DNA from: an uncultured Alphaproteobacteria bacterium
GTDB taxonomy: Bacteria > Pseudomonadota > Alphaproteobacteria > Micavibrionales > Micavibrionaceae
Direction of reading: 5' to 3'
NCBI GenBank assembly: GCA_934538895.1
Contig: CAKTCH010000089.1
Location: 1-6,474, forward strand
Length of the DNA: 6,474 nt
Of the stretch, positions 1 through 6,015 are shown one piece after another. Numbering within the stretch: the first letter of the stretch is position 1; each line of letters begins with the position of its first letter. The notes beneath the pieces are model-generated. The model had not been told where the DNA came from, did no database searches, and saw only the letters and a list, made by a program, of their open reading frames with translations. A program made the position numbers and the translations under genes.

Positions 1-63
1 GAACCTATCTTCTACATACGCAATCCGGCCACCCGCAACAGCCTGACGCGGATGCTTTGCTAG
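1..63 (+). CDS. C-terminal tail of an upstream gene (partial, 5' end outside window)
   Basis: Frame 1 is open from the window edge and reads EPIFYIRNPATRNSLTRMLC before a TAG stop at 61-63. Its codons end mostly in G or C, as in the confirmed genes here, which favours this as a real coding tail. The stop lies inside or just before the start region of the amidoligase gene, an arrangement typical of operon neighbours. Twenty residues are too few to assign a family. The competing reading is that frame 3, also open to the left edge, is the coding frame, so that the amidoligase simply extends leftwards and this tail is spurious. The sequence to the left would decide. Confidence 0.4.
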   Translation, partial: EPIFYIRNPATRNSLTRMLC

Positions 64-1184
64 ACCGCGCGCGGCGGATGGAATTCCGTGTGCGAAGCGC
101 GGCGATGATGATCGGCCTGATCGACAATCGCGCGGTGCGCGAACTCGATGAGAAAATCCGCGCGGTCAAGGACCAGCTTCCCCTGCCCGTTTTCCTCGAT
201 GATAAGCTGGTGGTCGCGGCTTTGGCCCCTCATATTACCGATATTTTCCAGCGTTCGGCGTTAAGCGAACAGGCGGAGCATCTTCGCGATCTGGATATGC
301 GGCAGTTCGACCAGTTGCTGTTTATCGCCGCGCTTTCCGCTTACGGCCAATCGCGTACCATGTTCAGATCGGAAGCGGCGCTGATGCAGACGGATGTAGC
401 CTTCGACGACTTGCCGCCCGCTGGCGCACTGACCACGACCTATGGCGTCGAACAGGAATTTTTCAATTTCGATGACGTAGAGCCGCTTTCTTACGCCATG
501 CGCCATTTCGACCCTTCATGGATATTGACGACCGACGAAACCATAGATACGGATGAGAATTATACCGAGGGGCTGGAGCTTATATCGCCTATTCTCGATC
601 GCTCCAACATTCACCGCCTGCTGTTCTTCACGCATTTGCTGGCGGCGGAGCGGGCGCGGGCGAGCGCTTACAACATGTGCGCGCTGCATGTTCACGCCGG
701 TATCAAGAACACCTTCCCCGACCCCCATTTCCAGTTGAAGCTGGTCAAGCAGATGGTGGTCAATTACGCTGAGATCGACCGTGATATTTCATTCCTGAAT
801 TCGTCGATGACCACGCCCTATTGCGCCACCGACAGCGCCAGAAAGCCGTTTATGGAGTCCGTCCTGAAAGGCGGATTCGACGATCTTTCCGTTGATGACG
901 TGCAAATATCGACACCCTTCCAGCCTTTCGGGCGGCGCCGGAGCCGCCTTAATTTCCTGCCTCTGCACAGCTATGGCACAGCGGAATTCAGGCATCACCC
1001 CGGTACGGTCAATCCGCGCGACATCGCCCACTGGGTTCGATTCGTCGATGATTTCATGCGCGCCAGCGTCGATATGGTCAGCGGCGAAGACGCGCATATC
1101 CCTTCGGCAGGCGAGGCCGAGAAGCTGCATGACATCGCGGCGTCCTTCAAGCGCAAAACCACCATGGCACGCCGTTTGATCTGA
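57..1184 (+). CDS. Putative amidoligase family protein (Amidoligase_2 type, GCS/glutamine-synthetase-like fold) with extended N-terminus
   Basis: This is a likely ATP-dependent carboxylate-amine ligase that forms an amide bond between unknown partners. No signal peptide or membrane segment is evident, so it is probably cytoplasmic. The core starts at about residue 129 with GVEQEFF (130-136), the acidic metal/ATP-binding strand of this fold. It continues with GLELISP (172-178), CALHVHAG (208-215) and the C-terminal RLNFLPLHSYGTAEFRHH block (297-314) followed by PGT, all in the order expected for Amidoligase_2. Residues 1-129 are a mainly helical, charged region that I do not recognise. The start is uncertain: TTG at 57 overlaps the preceding TAG stop, ATG codons at 78 and 105/108 are alternatives, and none has a strong Shine-Dalgarno. 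The frame is also open to the left edge, so the gene may be 5'-truncated. It is probably in an operon with whatever lies upstream. Substrates cannot be read from sequence. Confidence 0.85.
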   Translation: MLDRARRMEFRVRSAAMMIGLIDNRAVRELDEKIRAVKDQLPLPVFLDDKLVVAALAPHITDIFQRSALSEQAEHLRDLDMRQFDQLLFIAALSAYGQSRTMFRSEAALMQTDVAFDDLPPAGALTTTYGVEQEFFNFDDVEPLSYAMRHFDPSWILTTDETIDTDENYTEGLELISPILDRSNIHRLLFFTHLLAAERARASAYNMCALHVHAGIKNTFPDPHFQLKLVKQMVVNYAEIDRDISFLNSSMTTPYCATDSARKPFMESVLKGGFDDLSVDDVQISTPFQPFGRRRSRLNFLPLHSYGTAEFRHHPGTVNPRDIAHWVRFVDDFMRASVDMVSGEDAHIPSAGEAEKLHDIAASFKRKTTMARRLI

Positions 1185-1190
1185 GGGGTT

Positions 1191-2111
1191 TTAAAGATAC
1201 ATCCCGCCCAGAGTTACGCTTTCCCCGCCCATGCCCTGCTTGAACGCCTTGATACCTTCCGCCAGATCGTTGATACCGCCGAGGTCGAGATCGAGAACGC
1301 CTTGCGCTTTCAGCGCCGTCATGCCTTGCCATAGCAATAGCTGATGCGCGCTGGCCTGCCGCCCCGCTTCGCCGCTCCAGCCTATCTGATAGGTCGCGCT
1401 GCTGCCGTGGCGGAAGAACAGCACAGCGGCGACAGGCTCTTCGCCGATAAAGGCCTGCCCGGTCAGCATGGCGCCGCGCGGCGCAAAGGCGGATGCCAGC
1501 GCACGGATGAACTTCGGCGAGGCCGCCTGAAAATTCTTCATCGTGCGGTGGGCTTCGTGATGCCTCAGCAACCAGTCCAGACCCGCGCCCTTGCCGTCCC
1601 AGAGCATGCGCATATTTCCGCGTTCGGCCTTGCTTAGAGCATTGCGCCAATTCTTCCTTAAACCGGCGCGCAGTTGTTCCTCATCCTGCGACAGATCGAC
1701 CCAGATCGTCTGATAGGGTTTCACGCCCGGCGCAGCCTGATAAGGGATCAGCACCGTCCCCGTTTCGGGAATAATACGGCGGCGGCGTCCGAAACGGCGC
1801 GGGAATTCGCGGTCGAAGGCCGCAAAGAACGCGGCCAGATGCGCGGGTGTGCCGCAGCCCGGCAACCATAAAGGCCCGCGATCGAGAATGACGGCATGAA
1901 GCCCGAGAAAACCCGCTTCGAAAAGCTGTAGCAATCCGGCTTCCTGCCCGTCTATTTTTATCAGGCCCCAGCGCGCGCGCTGGCGGTTGACGGCGCAGGC
2001 GGCCTGCGCGTAGGAGTAAGATTGCAACAGGTTCGAACGGCGGACGCGGCTGAAGCGCGCTTCCCAGTCCGCCAGGCTCAGGCCGTTCCATTCTATCGCG
2101 CACTCAGTCAT
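1191..2111 (-). CDS. FemAB-like / GNAT-fold aminoacyl- or acyl-transferase
   Basis: The 306-residue protein resembles the FemA/FemB/FemX and BioF2-like GNAT transferases, which attach amino acids to peptidoglycan precursors or acyl groups to other amines. Visible family signs are the N-terminal LLQSYSYAQ (28-36, where Fem proteins have a Q-S-x-x-W/Y stretch), the basic helix LRKNWRNALSKAERGNM (151-167), corresponding to the Fem 'R-x-x-I-x-K-A' motif, a strand pair around GQAFIGEEPVAAVLFF (218-233), and the C-terminal LDLGGIND with GIKAFKQGMGGE (275-297), matching the Fem D-x-G-G and F-K-x-x-F-G-G motifs. It lacks the long coiled-coil arm of Staphylococcus Fem proteins, as do many proteobacterial members. 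Its ATG sits inside the end of nhaA (ATGACTGA, 8-bp overlap) with only a weak Shine-Dalgarno, so translation is probably coupled to nhaA. Its stop lies about 6 bp from that of the convergent amidoligase. Fold assignment is fairly sure; substrate is unknown. Confidence 0.75.
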   Translation of the reverse strand: MTECAIEWNGLSLADWEARFSRVRRSNLLQSYSYAQAACAVNRQRARWGLIKIDGQEAGLLQLFEAGFLGLHAVILDRGPLWLPGCGTPAHLAAFFAAFDREFPRRFGRRRRIIPETGTVLIPYQAAPGVKPYQTIWVDLSQDEEQLRAGLRKNWRNALSKAERGNMRMLWDGKGAGLDWLLRHHEAHRTMKNFQAASPKFIRALASAFAPRGAMLTGQAFIGEEPVAAVLFFRHGSSATYQIGWSGEAGRQASAHQLLLWQGMTALKAQGVLDLDLGGINDLAEGIKAFKQGMGGESVTLGGMYL

Positions 2112-3309
2112 AGCGCGCCGCCGGGCTATCCGGTTTCGGAGAAAAATACAGGATCAGATATCCGGCCAAGGCTGACAGCAGCGAGCCTGTCATGACGCCC
2201 AGCCGCACTTCCGCCTGCAACAGCGCATCCTGATAGGCCAGCGATCCGATAAAGAGCGACATAGTAAAACCGATGCCGCACAATACCGCCATGCCGTATA
2301 TCTGCATCCATGTGGCTTCCGCGGGCCGCGGCGAGAGGCGGCATTTTATCATGATAAACAGCACGGTAAAAATGCCGATCTGCTTACCCAGGAACAGGCC
2401 GCCGATAATGCCGAACGTGACCGGATCGAACAGGCTGTCCGGCGACAGGCCTTTAAACGACACGCCAGCATTGGCGAAGGCGAAAACCGGCAGAATGAAA
2501 AACGTCACCACGCCATGCAGTTTCTTTTCCAGCGTCATAGAGGGCGACGTTTCCGGATTTTCCGTGCGCAGCGGGATGCACAAAGCCGCCAGCACCCCGG
2601 CAATGGTCGCGTGCACGCCTGACTCCAGCACGCCCAGCCACAGTATCAGCGCAAGGATCGTATAAGGCCACAGGCGCAAGACTCCGCATTTGTTCAGCAT
2701 GAACATGGCGCACAGCGCCGCCGCGCCGATCAGCAAGGATACGATATTCAGGCCCTGCGTATAAAACAGCGCGATCACGATTATGGCGCCCAGATCGTCG
2801 ATCACGGCAATCGCCGTCAGCAATATCTTGAGAGCCACGGGCGCACGGCTGCCCAGCAAAGCCATTACGCCGATGGCAAAGGCGATATCCGTAGCGGCAG
2901 GAATGGCCCAGCCGGATAAAGTTTCCGGCGTATCCCGGTTAAAAAACCAGAAGACCAGCGCCGGTACAGCCATGCCGCCGATCGCGGCGGCGGCGGGCAA
3001 TAAGGCCTTATCGAACCCGGCCAGCCGCCCGTGCACCAGTTCGCGCTTGATCTCCAGCCCCACCAGAAAAAAGAACACGACCATCAGGCCGTCATTGATC
3101 CAGTGCAGGATGGATTTTTCCAGATGCATATACGGCGCGTCAAAGCCGACATAAACGCCGTTCAGGATATGGCCGTAAAGGGGCGCCAGCGCCGAATTGG
3201 CGATGACCAGCGCCACGCACGCTGCCGCGACCAGCATGATCCCGCCGGCGGCCTCCCTACGGTAGAAAGCCGCTCTTGCCTTACGAAACTGCGCATAAAT
3301 GCCGGCCAT
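2104..3309 (-). CDS. nhaA: Na+/H+ antiporter NhaA
   Basis: This is an inner-membrane electrogenic sodium/proton antiporter that exports Na+ (and Li+) in exchange for protons for salt and pH homeostasis. The 401 residues match the usual length of about 390 and alternate strongly hydrophobic helices with short loops. Diagnostic motifs are FFFLVGLEIKRE (79-90), the unwound-helix region WAIPAATDIAFAIG (134-147) with Asp141 (E. coli Asp133), AVIDDLGA (168-175) with the ion-binding pair Asp171/Asp172 (E. coli 163/164), and FLGKQ (306-310) with Lys309 (E. coli Lys300). All key residues are present, so it should be functional. The ATG at 3307-3309 follows AAGGGA at 6-nt spacing. A promoter candidate lies upstream at 3348-3376, divergent from deoA. 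The 3' end overlaps the FemAB-like gene by 8 bp, suggesting a two-gene operon. No nhaR-like regulator is adjacent. Confidence 0.97.
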   Translation of the reverse strand: MAGIYAQFRKARAAFYRREAAGGIMLVAAACVALVIANSALAPLYGHILNGVYVGFDAPYMHLEKSILHWINDGLMVVFFFLVGLEIKRELVHGRLAGFDKALLPAAAAIGGMAVPALVFWFFNRDTPETLSGWAIPAATDIAFAIGVMALLGSRAPVALKILLTAIAVIDDLGAIIVIALFYTQGLNIVSLLIGAAALCAMFMLNKCGVLRLWPYTILALILWLGVLESGVHATIAGVLAALCIPLRTENPETSPSMTLEKKLHGVVTFFILPVFAFANAGVSFKGLSPDSLFDPVTFGIIGGLFLGKQIGIFTVLFIMIKCRLSPRPAEATWMQIYGMAVLCGIGFTMSLFIGSLAYQDALLQAEVRLGVMTGSLLSALAGYLILYFSPKPDSPAARYD

Positions 3310-3321
3310 GGCTTTTCCCTT

Positions 3322-3349
3322 TTGGCATCTGTATGATCACGCTGATAAT
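3322..3349 (+). promoter_or_regulatory. Candidate sigma70-type promoter for deoA
   Basis: TTGGCA (3322-3327) is separated by 16 bp from GATAAT (3344-3349); each hexamer matches consensus at 5 of 6 positions. Transcription would begin near 3356, giving a leader of about 30 nt that contains AAGGAA (3375-3380), 7 nt before the deoA ATG. The -10 overlaps that of the opposing nhaA promoter. Assigned by eye only. Confidence 0.5.
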
Positions 3350-3371
3350 TATGGTTTTTATCATTTGATCA
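3334..3371. promoter_or_regulatory. Near-symmetric inverted repeat, putative shared operator between nhaA and deoA
   Basis: Two TGATCA palindromes (3334-3339 and 3366-3371, 32 bp apart, about three helical turns) flank an inner inverted pair TGATAA (3343-3348) and TTATCA (3358-3363). Inner spacings differ by one base (3 versus 2 nt), so symmetry is close but imperfect. The block covers the -10 of both divergent promoter candidates, so a bound dimeric protein could control both. The regulator is unknown. AT-richness of a short promoter region could produce part of this pattern by chance. Confidence 0.4.
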
Positions 3372-3376
3372 GGCAA
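3348..3376 (-). promoter_or_regulatory. Candidate sigma70-type promoter for nhaA
   Basis: Read on the - strand, TTGCCT (3371-3376; 4 of 6 matches to TTGACA) is followed after exactly 17 bp by CATAAT (3348-3353; 5 of 6 matches to TATAAT). Transcription would begin around 3341, leaving a leader of about 30 nt before the nhaA ATG, with an AAGGGA ribosome-binding site. This is too short to hold a riboswitch. The element faces the deoA promoter and shares its -10 region. Confidence 0.5.
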
Positions 3377-3387
3377 GGAAAACCGGA

Positions 3388-4722
3388 ATGCTGACGCAGG
3401 AAATCATTAGCCGCAAGCGCGATCACGAAACGCTGACGAAAGAGCAGATTCACCAGTATGTAAAAGGTGTAACCGACAAATCGGTGGGCGAAGGCCAGAT
3501 CGCCGCCATGTGCATGGCCATACTGCTTAACGGCCTTGAGAAGCAGGAGCGCGTCGATCTCACGCTCGCCATGGCGGATTCCGGTACGCGCATCGACTGG
3601 CGCGCCGAGAATCTCGGCGGCCCGGTTCTGGACAAGCATTCCACGGGCGGCGTGGGCGACAAGGTTTCGCTGATGCTGGCCCCGATCATCGCCGCCTGCG
3701 GCGGCTATGTGCCGATGATTTCCGGGCGCGGGCTTGGCCATACGGGCGGTACGCTCGACAAGATGGATTCCATTCCGGGCTATGTCAGCCAGCCCGATCT
3801 AGCGACGCTGAAAAGCGTGGTGAAAGATGTTGGCTGCGCCGTCGTCGGGGCCACATCCGATATCGCGCCCGCCGACCGCGCCATCTATGCGGTGCGCGAT
3901 GTGACGGGCACGGTGGAAAGCCTTGATCTGATCGTGGCCTCGATCCTGTCCAAGAAACTGGCGGCGGGGCTTGAGGGGCTGGTGCTGGATGTGAAATTCG
4001 GCACGGGCGCATGGTTCGCGGCATACGACCGTACGAAGAACCTGGCGCAAACGCTGGTCGACGTCGCGTGCGGGGCGGGCCTGCTCTGCGTGGCGCTGAT
4101 GACCGATATGAACGAGATACTGGGCCGCACGGCGGGTAATGCGATCGAAGTGCGCGAGGCGATCGCCTTCCTGCGCGGCGAAAACATGGACCCGCGCCTT
4201 TACGATGTGACCATGGGATTATGCGGGGAATTGCTGGTGCTGGGCGGGCTGGCCGCCGATGCCGACGCGGGGCGGGCGTTAAGTGAACGCGCGCTGGCGG
4301 AGGGCCGCGCGGCAGAATGTTTCAACCGTATGGTCAAAGCCCTCGGCGGCCCCGGCGACATCGTCGAACAGTTTGAGCGGCATCTGCCGCTGGCCCCGCA
4401 TGTGATCGAGATATGGCCGGAACGGGCCGGGATCGTCAAGGCCGTCGATACCCGCAAAACCGGCATGGCCGTCATCGCGCTGGGCGGTGGCCGCCGTCTG
4501 GCGACCGACGGGATCGATCACGGCGTGGGGCTGGCCAGCGTCTGCGCCATCGGCGAGCGCGCAGGCCCCGGCGACCGCCCACTTTGCGTGATGATGGGCC
4601 GCGACCGCGATTCCCTGAAGCACGCCGAGACGCTGATACGAGACGCCTATGTACTGGCGGAGGCCGATGAGCGCTTTGTAAAAGGCCCTTCCATCAGCGA
4701 GAGAGTCACGGCGCAAAATTAA
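3388..4722 (+). CDS. deoA: Thymidine phosphorylase
   Basis: This cytoplasmic enzyme of pyrimidine nucleoside salvage converts thymidine (or deoxyuridine) plus phosphate to the free base and 2-deoxyribose-1-phosphate (EC 2.4.2.4). The 444 residues fit the DeoA family. Landmarks track E. coli DeoA with an offset of one: KHSTGGVGDKVSL (83-95, phosphate-binding, including His84), SGRGLGHTGGTLDK (112-125, the pyrimidine-nucleoside phosphorylase signature), and the pyrimidine-binding residues Arg170, Ser185 and Lys189 in YAVRDVTGTVES and ASILSKK. DVKFGTGAWF (201-210) replaces the more usual DVKVGSGAF form, a mild divergence. The ATG is preceded by AAGGAA at 7-nt spacing. No other deo genes (deoC, deoB, deoD) are nearby, so it appears to be a single-gene unit with its own promoter. 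Its TAA stop overlaps the stop of the convergent phage holin gene. Thymidine and pyrimidine-nucleoside phosphorylases are close relatives, so substrate breadth is not certain. Confidence 0.96.
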   Translation: MLTQEIISRKRDHETLTKEQIHQYVKGVTDKSVGEGQIAAMCMAILLNGLEKQERVDLTLAMADSGTRIDWRAENLGGPVLDKHSTGGVGDKVSLMLAPIIAACGGYVPMISGRGLGHTGGTLDKMDSIPGYVSQPDLATLKSVVKDVGCAVVGATSDIAPADRAIYAVRDVTGTVESLDLIVASILSKKLAAGLEGLVLDVKFGTGAWFAAYDRTKNLAQTLVDVACGAGLLCVALMTDMNEILGRTAGNAIEVREAIAFLRGENMDPRLYDVTMGLCGELLVLGGLAADADAGRALSERALAEGRAAECFNRMVKALGGPGDIVEQFERHLPLAPHVIEIWPERAGIVKAVDTRKTGMAVIALGGGRRLATDGIDHGVGLASVCAIGERAGPGDRPLCVMMGRDRDSLKHAETLIRDAYVLAEADERFVKGPSISERVTAQN

Positions 4723-5285
4723 TCGTTCAGCTTCAGCGGCGGCGAGCGTTTCGCGGGCGATTTCTGCGCCGGGCGCGCCGTCTCCGGCATCGCTGCCGCT
4801 GGAATGCGCTTTTCTCCGCCGCGCCGGTAAAAATAGACACCGAGAATTGAGAGGCCTATGGCCCAGATCATACCCAGAGACTCCATCGCCTCCAGTATAT
4901 AGGCCGTATCTTCCGTGCGGAAAACGATGATATAGGCGACGGCAAACATCTGCGCCGCCCATGTGAACGCCATCAGGTAGCCGAATGTCGGGCGCATCCG
5001 GCGTACATAGATATCGCTCGACGCCACTTCAGCGCGCAGGCTTTCGTTTACCTGTTCGTAAGCCGCCTGCTGTTCGTTGATTTTCATTTCGGCGAGCCTT
5101 TCCGCGTGGCGGTTGGCTTCGGCGATCTGTTCGGGGCTGATGCTGCCCGCGTTCATTATTTCGCCCAGCTTGCCAAGCGATGCCGCCGCGCCGCGCGCCG
5201 CCGGATGTTCCACCGTTTTCAGCGCGCTGCCGACGATATCCGCCAGAAGGGGCAAGCCCAGTTGCAAGAGTAAAGGTGTCGTCAT
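4719..5285 (-). CDS. Phage holin, 3TM family
   Basis: This 188-residue membrane protein matches the 3TM phage holin type: a hydrophobic N-terminal segment (about 4-22), a long polar helical stretch with many Glu/Gln/Ala (50-90), then the conserved RRMRPTFGYLMAFTW (95-109) entering a membrane helix (about 101-122), a second helix (about 134-153), and a basic, Pro/Ala-rich tail ending KLND. Its role would be to permeabilise the inner membrane so the endolysin can reach the cell wall. The chosen ATG (5283-5285) follows AGGA at 7-nt spacing and overlaps the lysin stop as ATGA. A longer in-frame start at 5408 would add 41 Arg/His/Pro-rich residues lying antisense to nothing useful and inside the lysin gene, so it is rejected. 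The stop overlaps the convergent deoA stop within TTAA (4719-4722). Confidence 0.82.
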   Translation of the reverse strand: MTTPLLLQLGLPLLADIVGSALKTVEHPAARGAAASLGKLGEIMNAGSISPEQIAEANRHAERLAEMKINEQQAAYEQVNESLRAEVASSDIYVRRMRPTFGYLMAFTWAAQMFAVAYIIVFRTEDTAYILEAMESLGMIWAIGLSILGVYFYRRGGEKRIPAAAMPETARPAQKSPAKRSPPLKLND

Positions 5286-5707
5286 GTCAATATCCTGTAA
5301 AAAATGTGATGGCCGATCGTGGCCGTGGGTTTCTGGTGCCGCGACCAGTAGGGGAAGACTCCGGCTGCGTGGTAATGCGTGGCCCCGTCTGTGGGATCGG
5401 CCATGCATGTGCCCGCGATATCCAGCGCCTTGGCGAAAATCCTGTCGCGTTTATCGACGTTCAGAACCTTGCGGTAATTGGGGTCGTCGCGGTTCCAGCA
5501 ACTGAACTGATAGGGTTTCTGGCATATTTCTATGATCGAATTGCCCCACCAGAATTTTCCCTTCTGTTTTGAAACGGCCAGGCGGTTATGGACGACGGCG
5601 GCCACGGCCTGCATTCCCATGCTGCCCTCGCCGCGCGCTTCCCCCCAGATCGTGCGCGCCAGCGTATCGGTCTCCAGCGCACGGAAATAAATTTCACTTT
5701 CATTCAT
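5282..5707 (-). CDS. SleB-family cell wall hydrolase (phage endolysin)
   Basis: The 141-residue protein is a compact Hydrolase_2 (SleB-like) domain, a peptidoglycan-cleaving fold used by spore-cortex enzymes and by many phage endolysins. Seen here: LARTIWGEARGEGSMGMQAVAAVVHNRL, split as TIWGEARGEG (19-28, with Glu23 the likely catalytic acid) and MQAVAAVVHNRL (32-43); then KPYQFSCWNRDDPN (64-77), the family's Q-F-S-x-W motif; and GATHYHA (108-114). It has no signal peptide or membrane anchor, so it would need the adjacent holin to leave the cytoplasm. It overlaps the upstream small TM gene by 4 bp (ATGA) and the downstream holin by 4 bp (ATGA). Its own ribosome-binding site is weak, suggesting translation coupled to the gene before it. 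A bacterial housekeeping hydrolase is the alternative, but the holin and terminase neighbours argue for phage lysis. Confidence 0.9.
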   Translation of the reverse strand: MNESEIYFRALETDTLARTIWGEARGEGSMGMQAVAAVVHNRLAVSKQKGKFWWGNSIIEICQKPYQFSCWNRDDPNYRKVLNVDKRDRIFAKALDIAGTCMADPTDGATHYHAAGVFPYWSRHQKPTATIGHHIFYRILT

Positions 5708-6015
5708 CGTAACAGGCTTTCTGTTTTCAGGGCTGTGGAATCAAGTTTGGCTTCGATGCGCAGCAGGTGCGATACCAGCCGTGCTTCCAGTTCGCGCATG
5801 TCGGACACGGATGCGTAGGACTTGGCCACTTCCAGCTTGAAGGCCGACAAGGCCTCGCGCAGCTGCGCATTGCGCGATTCCACGACGTCGCGCAGATGGT
5901 CTATCTCCCCGGCGTTCTCATGGCGGGTGCGCCAGATAAGCCAGAACAGGCCGGCGAGCGCCGGCAGTTCAATCATGGTGATCCACCATGACAGCGGGCC
6001 TGAAACGTCAAACAT
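5704..6015 (-). CDS. Small single-TM protein with helical tail, phage late module, function unknown
   Basis: The 103-residue product begins MFDVSGPLSWW and has one strong membrane helix (about residues 9-28), followed by a basic WRTRHE stretch and a charged, heptad-like helical tail (about 35-100) likely to form a coiled coil. With acidic Asp3 before the helix and Arg29/Arg31/His32 after it, the positive-inside rule predicts the N-terminus outside and the coiled coil in the cytoplasm. That topology does not fit an i-spanin, whose coiled coil is periplasmic. The ATG at 6013-6015 follows AAGGA (6025-6029 on the + strand) at 9-nt spacing and overlaps the terminase stop by 8 bp. A longer frame starting at 6276 would lie antisense-free but inside terminase, giving an Arg/Cys/Pro-rich shadow sequence, so it is rejected. 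It could be an antiholin-like lysis regulator or a membrane tether; I do not recognise a family. Confidence 0.75.
   Translation of the reverse strand: MFDVSGPLSWWITMIELPALAGLFWLIWRTRHENAGEIDHLRDVVESRNAQLREALSAFKLEVAKSYASVSDMRELEARLVSHLLRIEAKLDSTALKTESLLR

Noticed and set aside
1181..1195. Possible terminator between the convergent amidoligase and FemAB-like genes (GGGGTTTT)
   Set aside because: The T-run is short and there is no GC-rich stem before it on either strand.
1681..2103. Arg/Pro-rich open frame antisense-free but shifted relative to the FemAB-like gene, and similar long frames such as 1147-1650
   Set aside because: They lie within the FemAB-like gene in another frame, show low-complexity Arg/Ala/Pro composition and lack motifs or ribosome-binding sites; this is expected in GC-rich coding DNA.
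3310..3387. Possible cation riboswitch (nhaA-associated RNA) in the nhaA leader
   Set aside because: The predicted leader is only about 30 nt and the gap is 78 bp and shared with a divergent promoter; no structured aptamer-like pattern is visible.
4279..4962. 227-codon open frame opposite the end of deoA and crossing into the holin gene
   Set aside because: Its translation is the mirror of well-supported deoA and holin coding sequence, has no recognisable domain and no plausible start signal.
5286..5408. Longer N-terminus for the holin starting at 5408
   Set aside because: The extra 41 residues are His/Arg/Pro-rich and overlap the lysin gene; the internal ATG at 5285 has a good AGGA site and the classic ATGA overlap.
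5704..6015. Rz/Rz1-type nested spanin pair in the small TM gene
   Set aside because: Membrane topology appears inverted for an i-spanin, and I saw no embedded lipoprotein frame with a lipobox.
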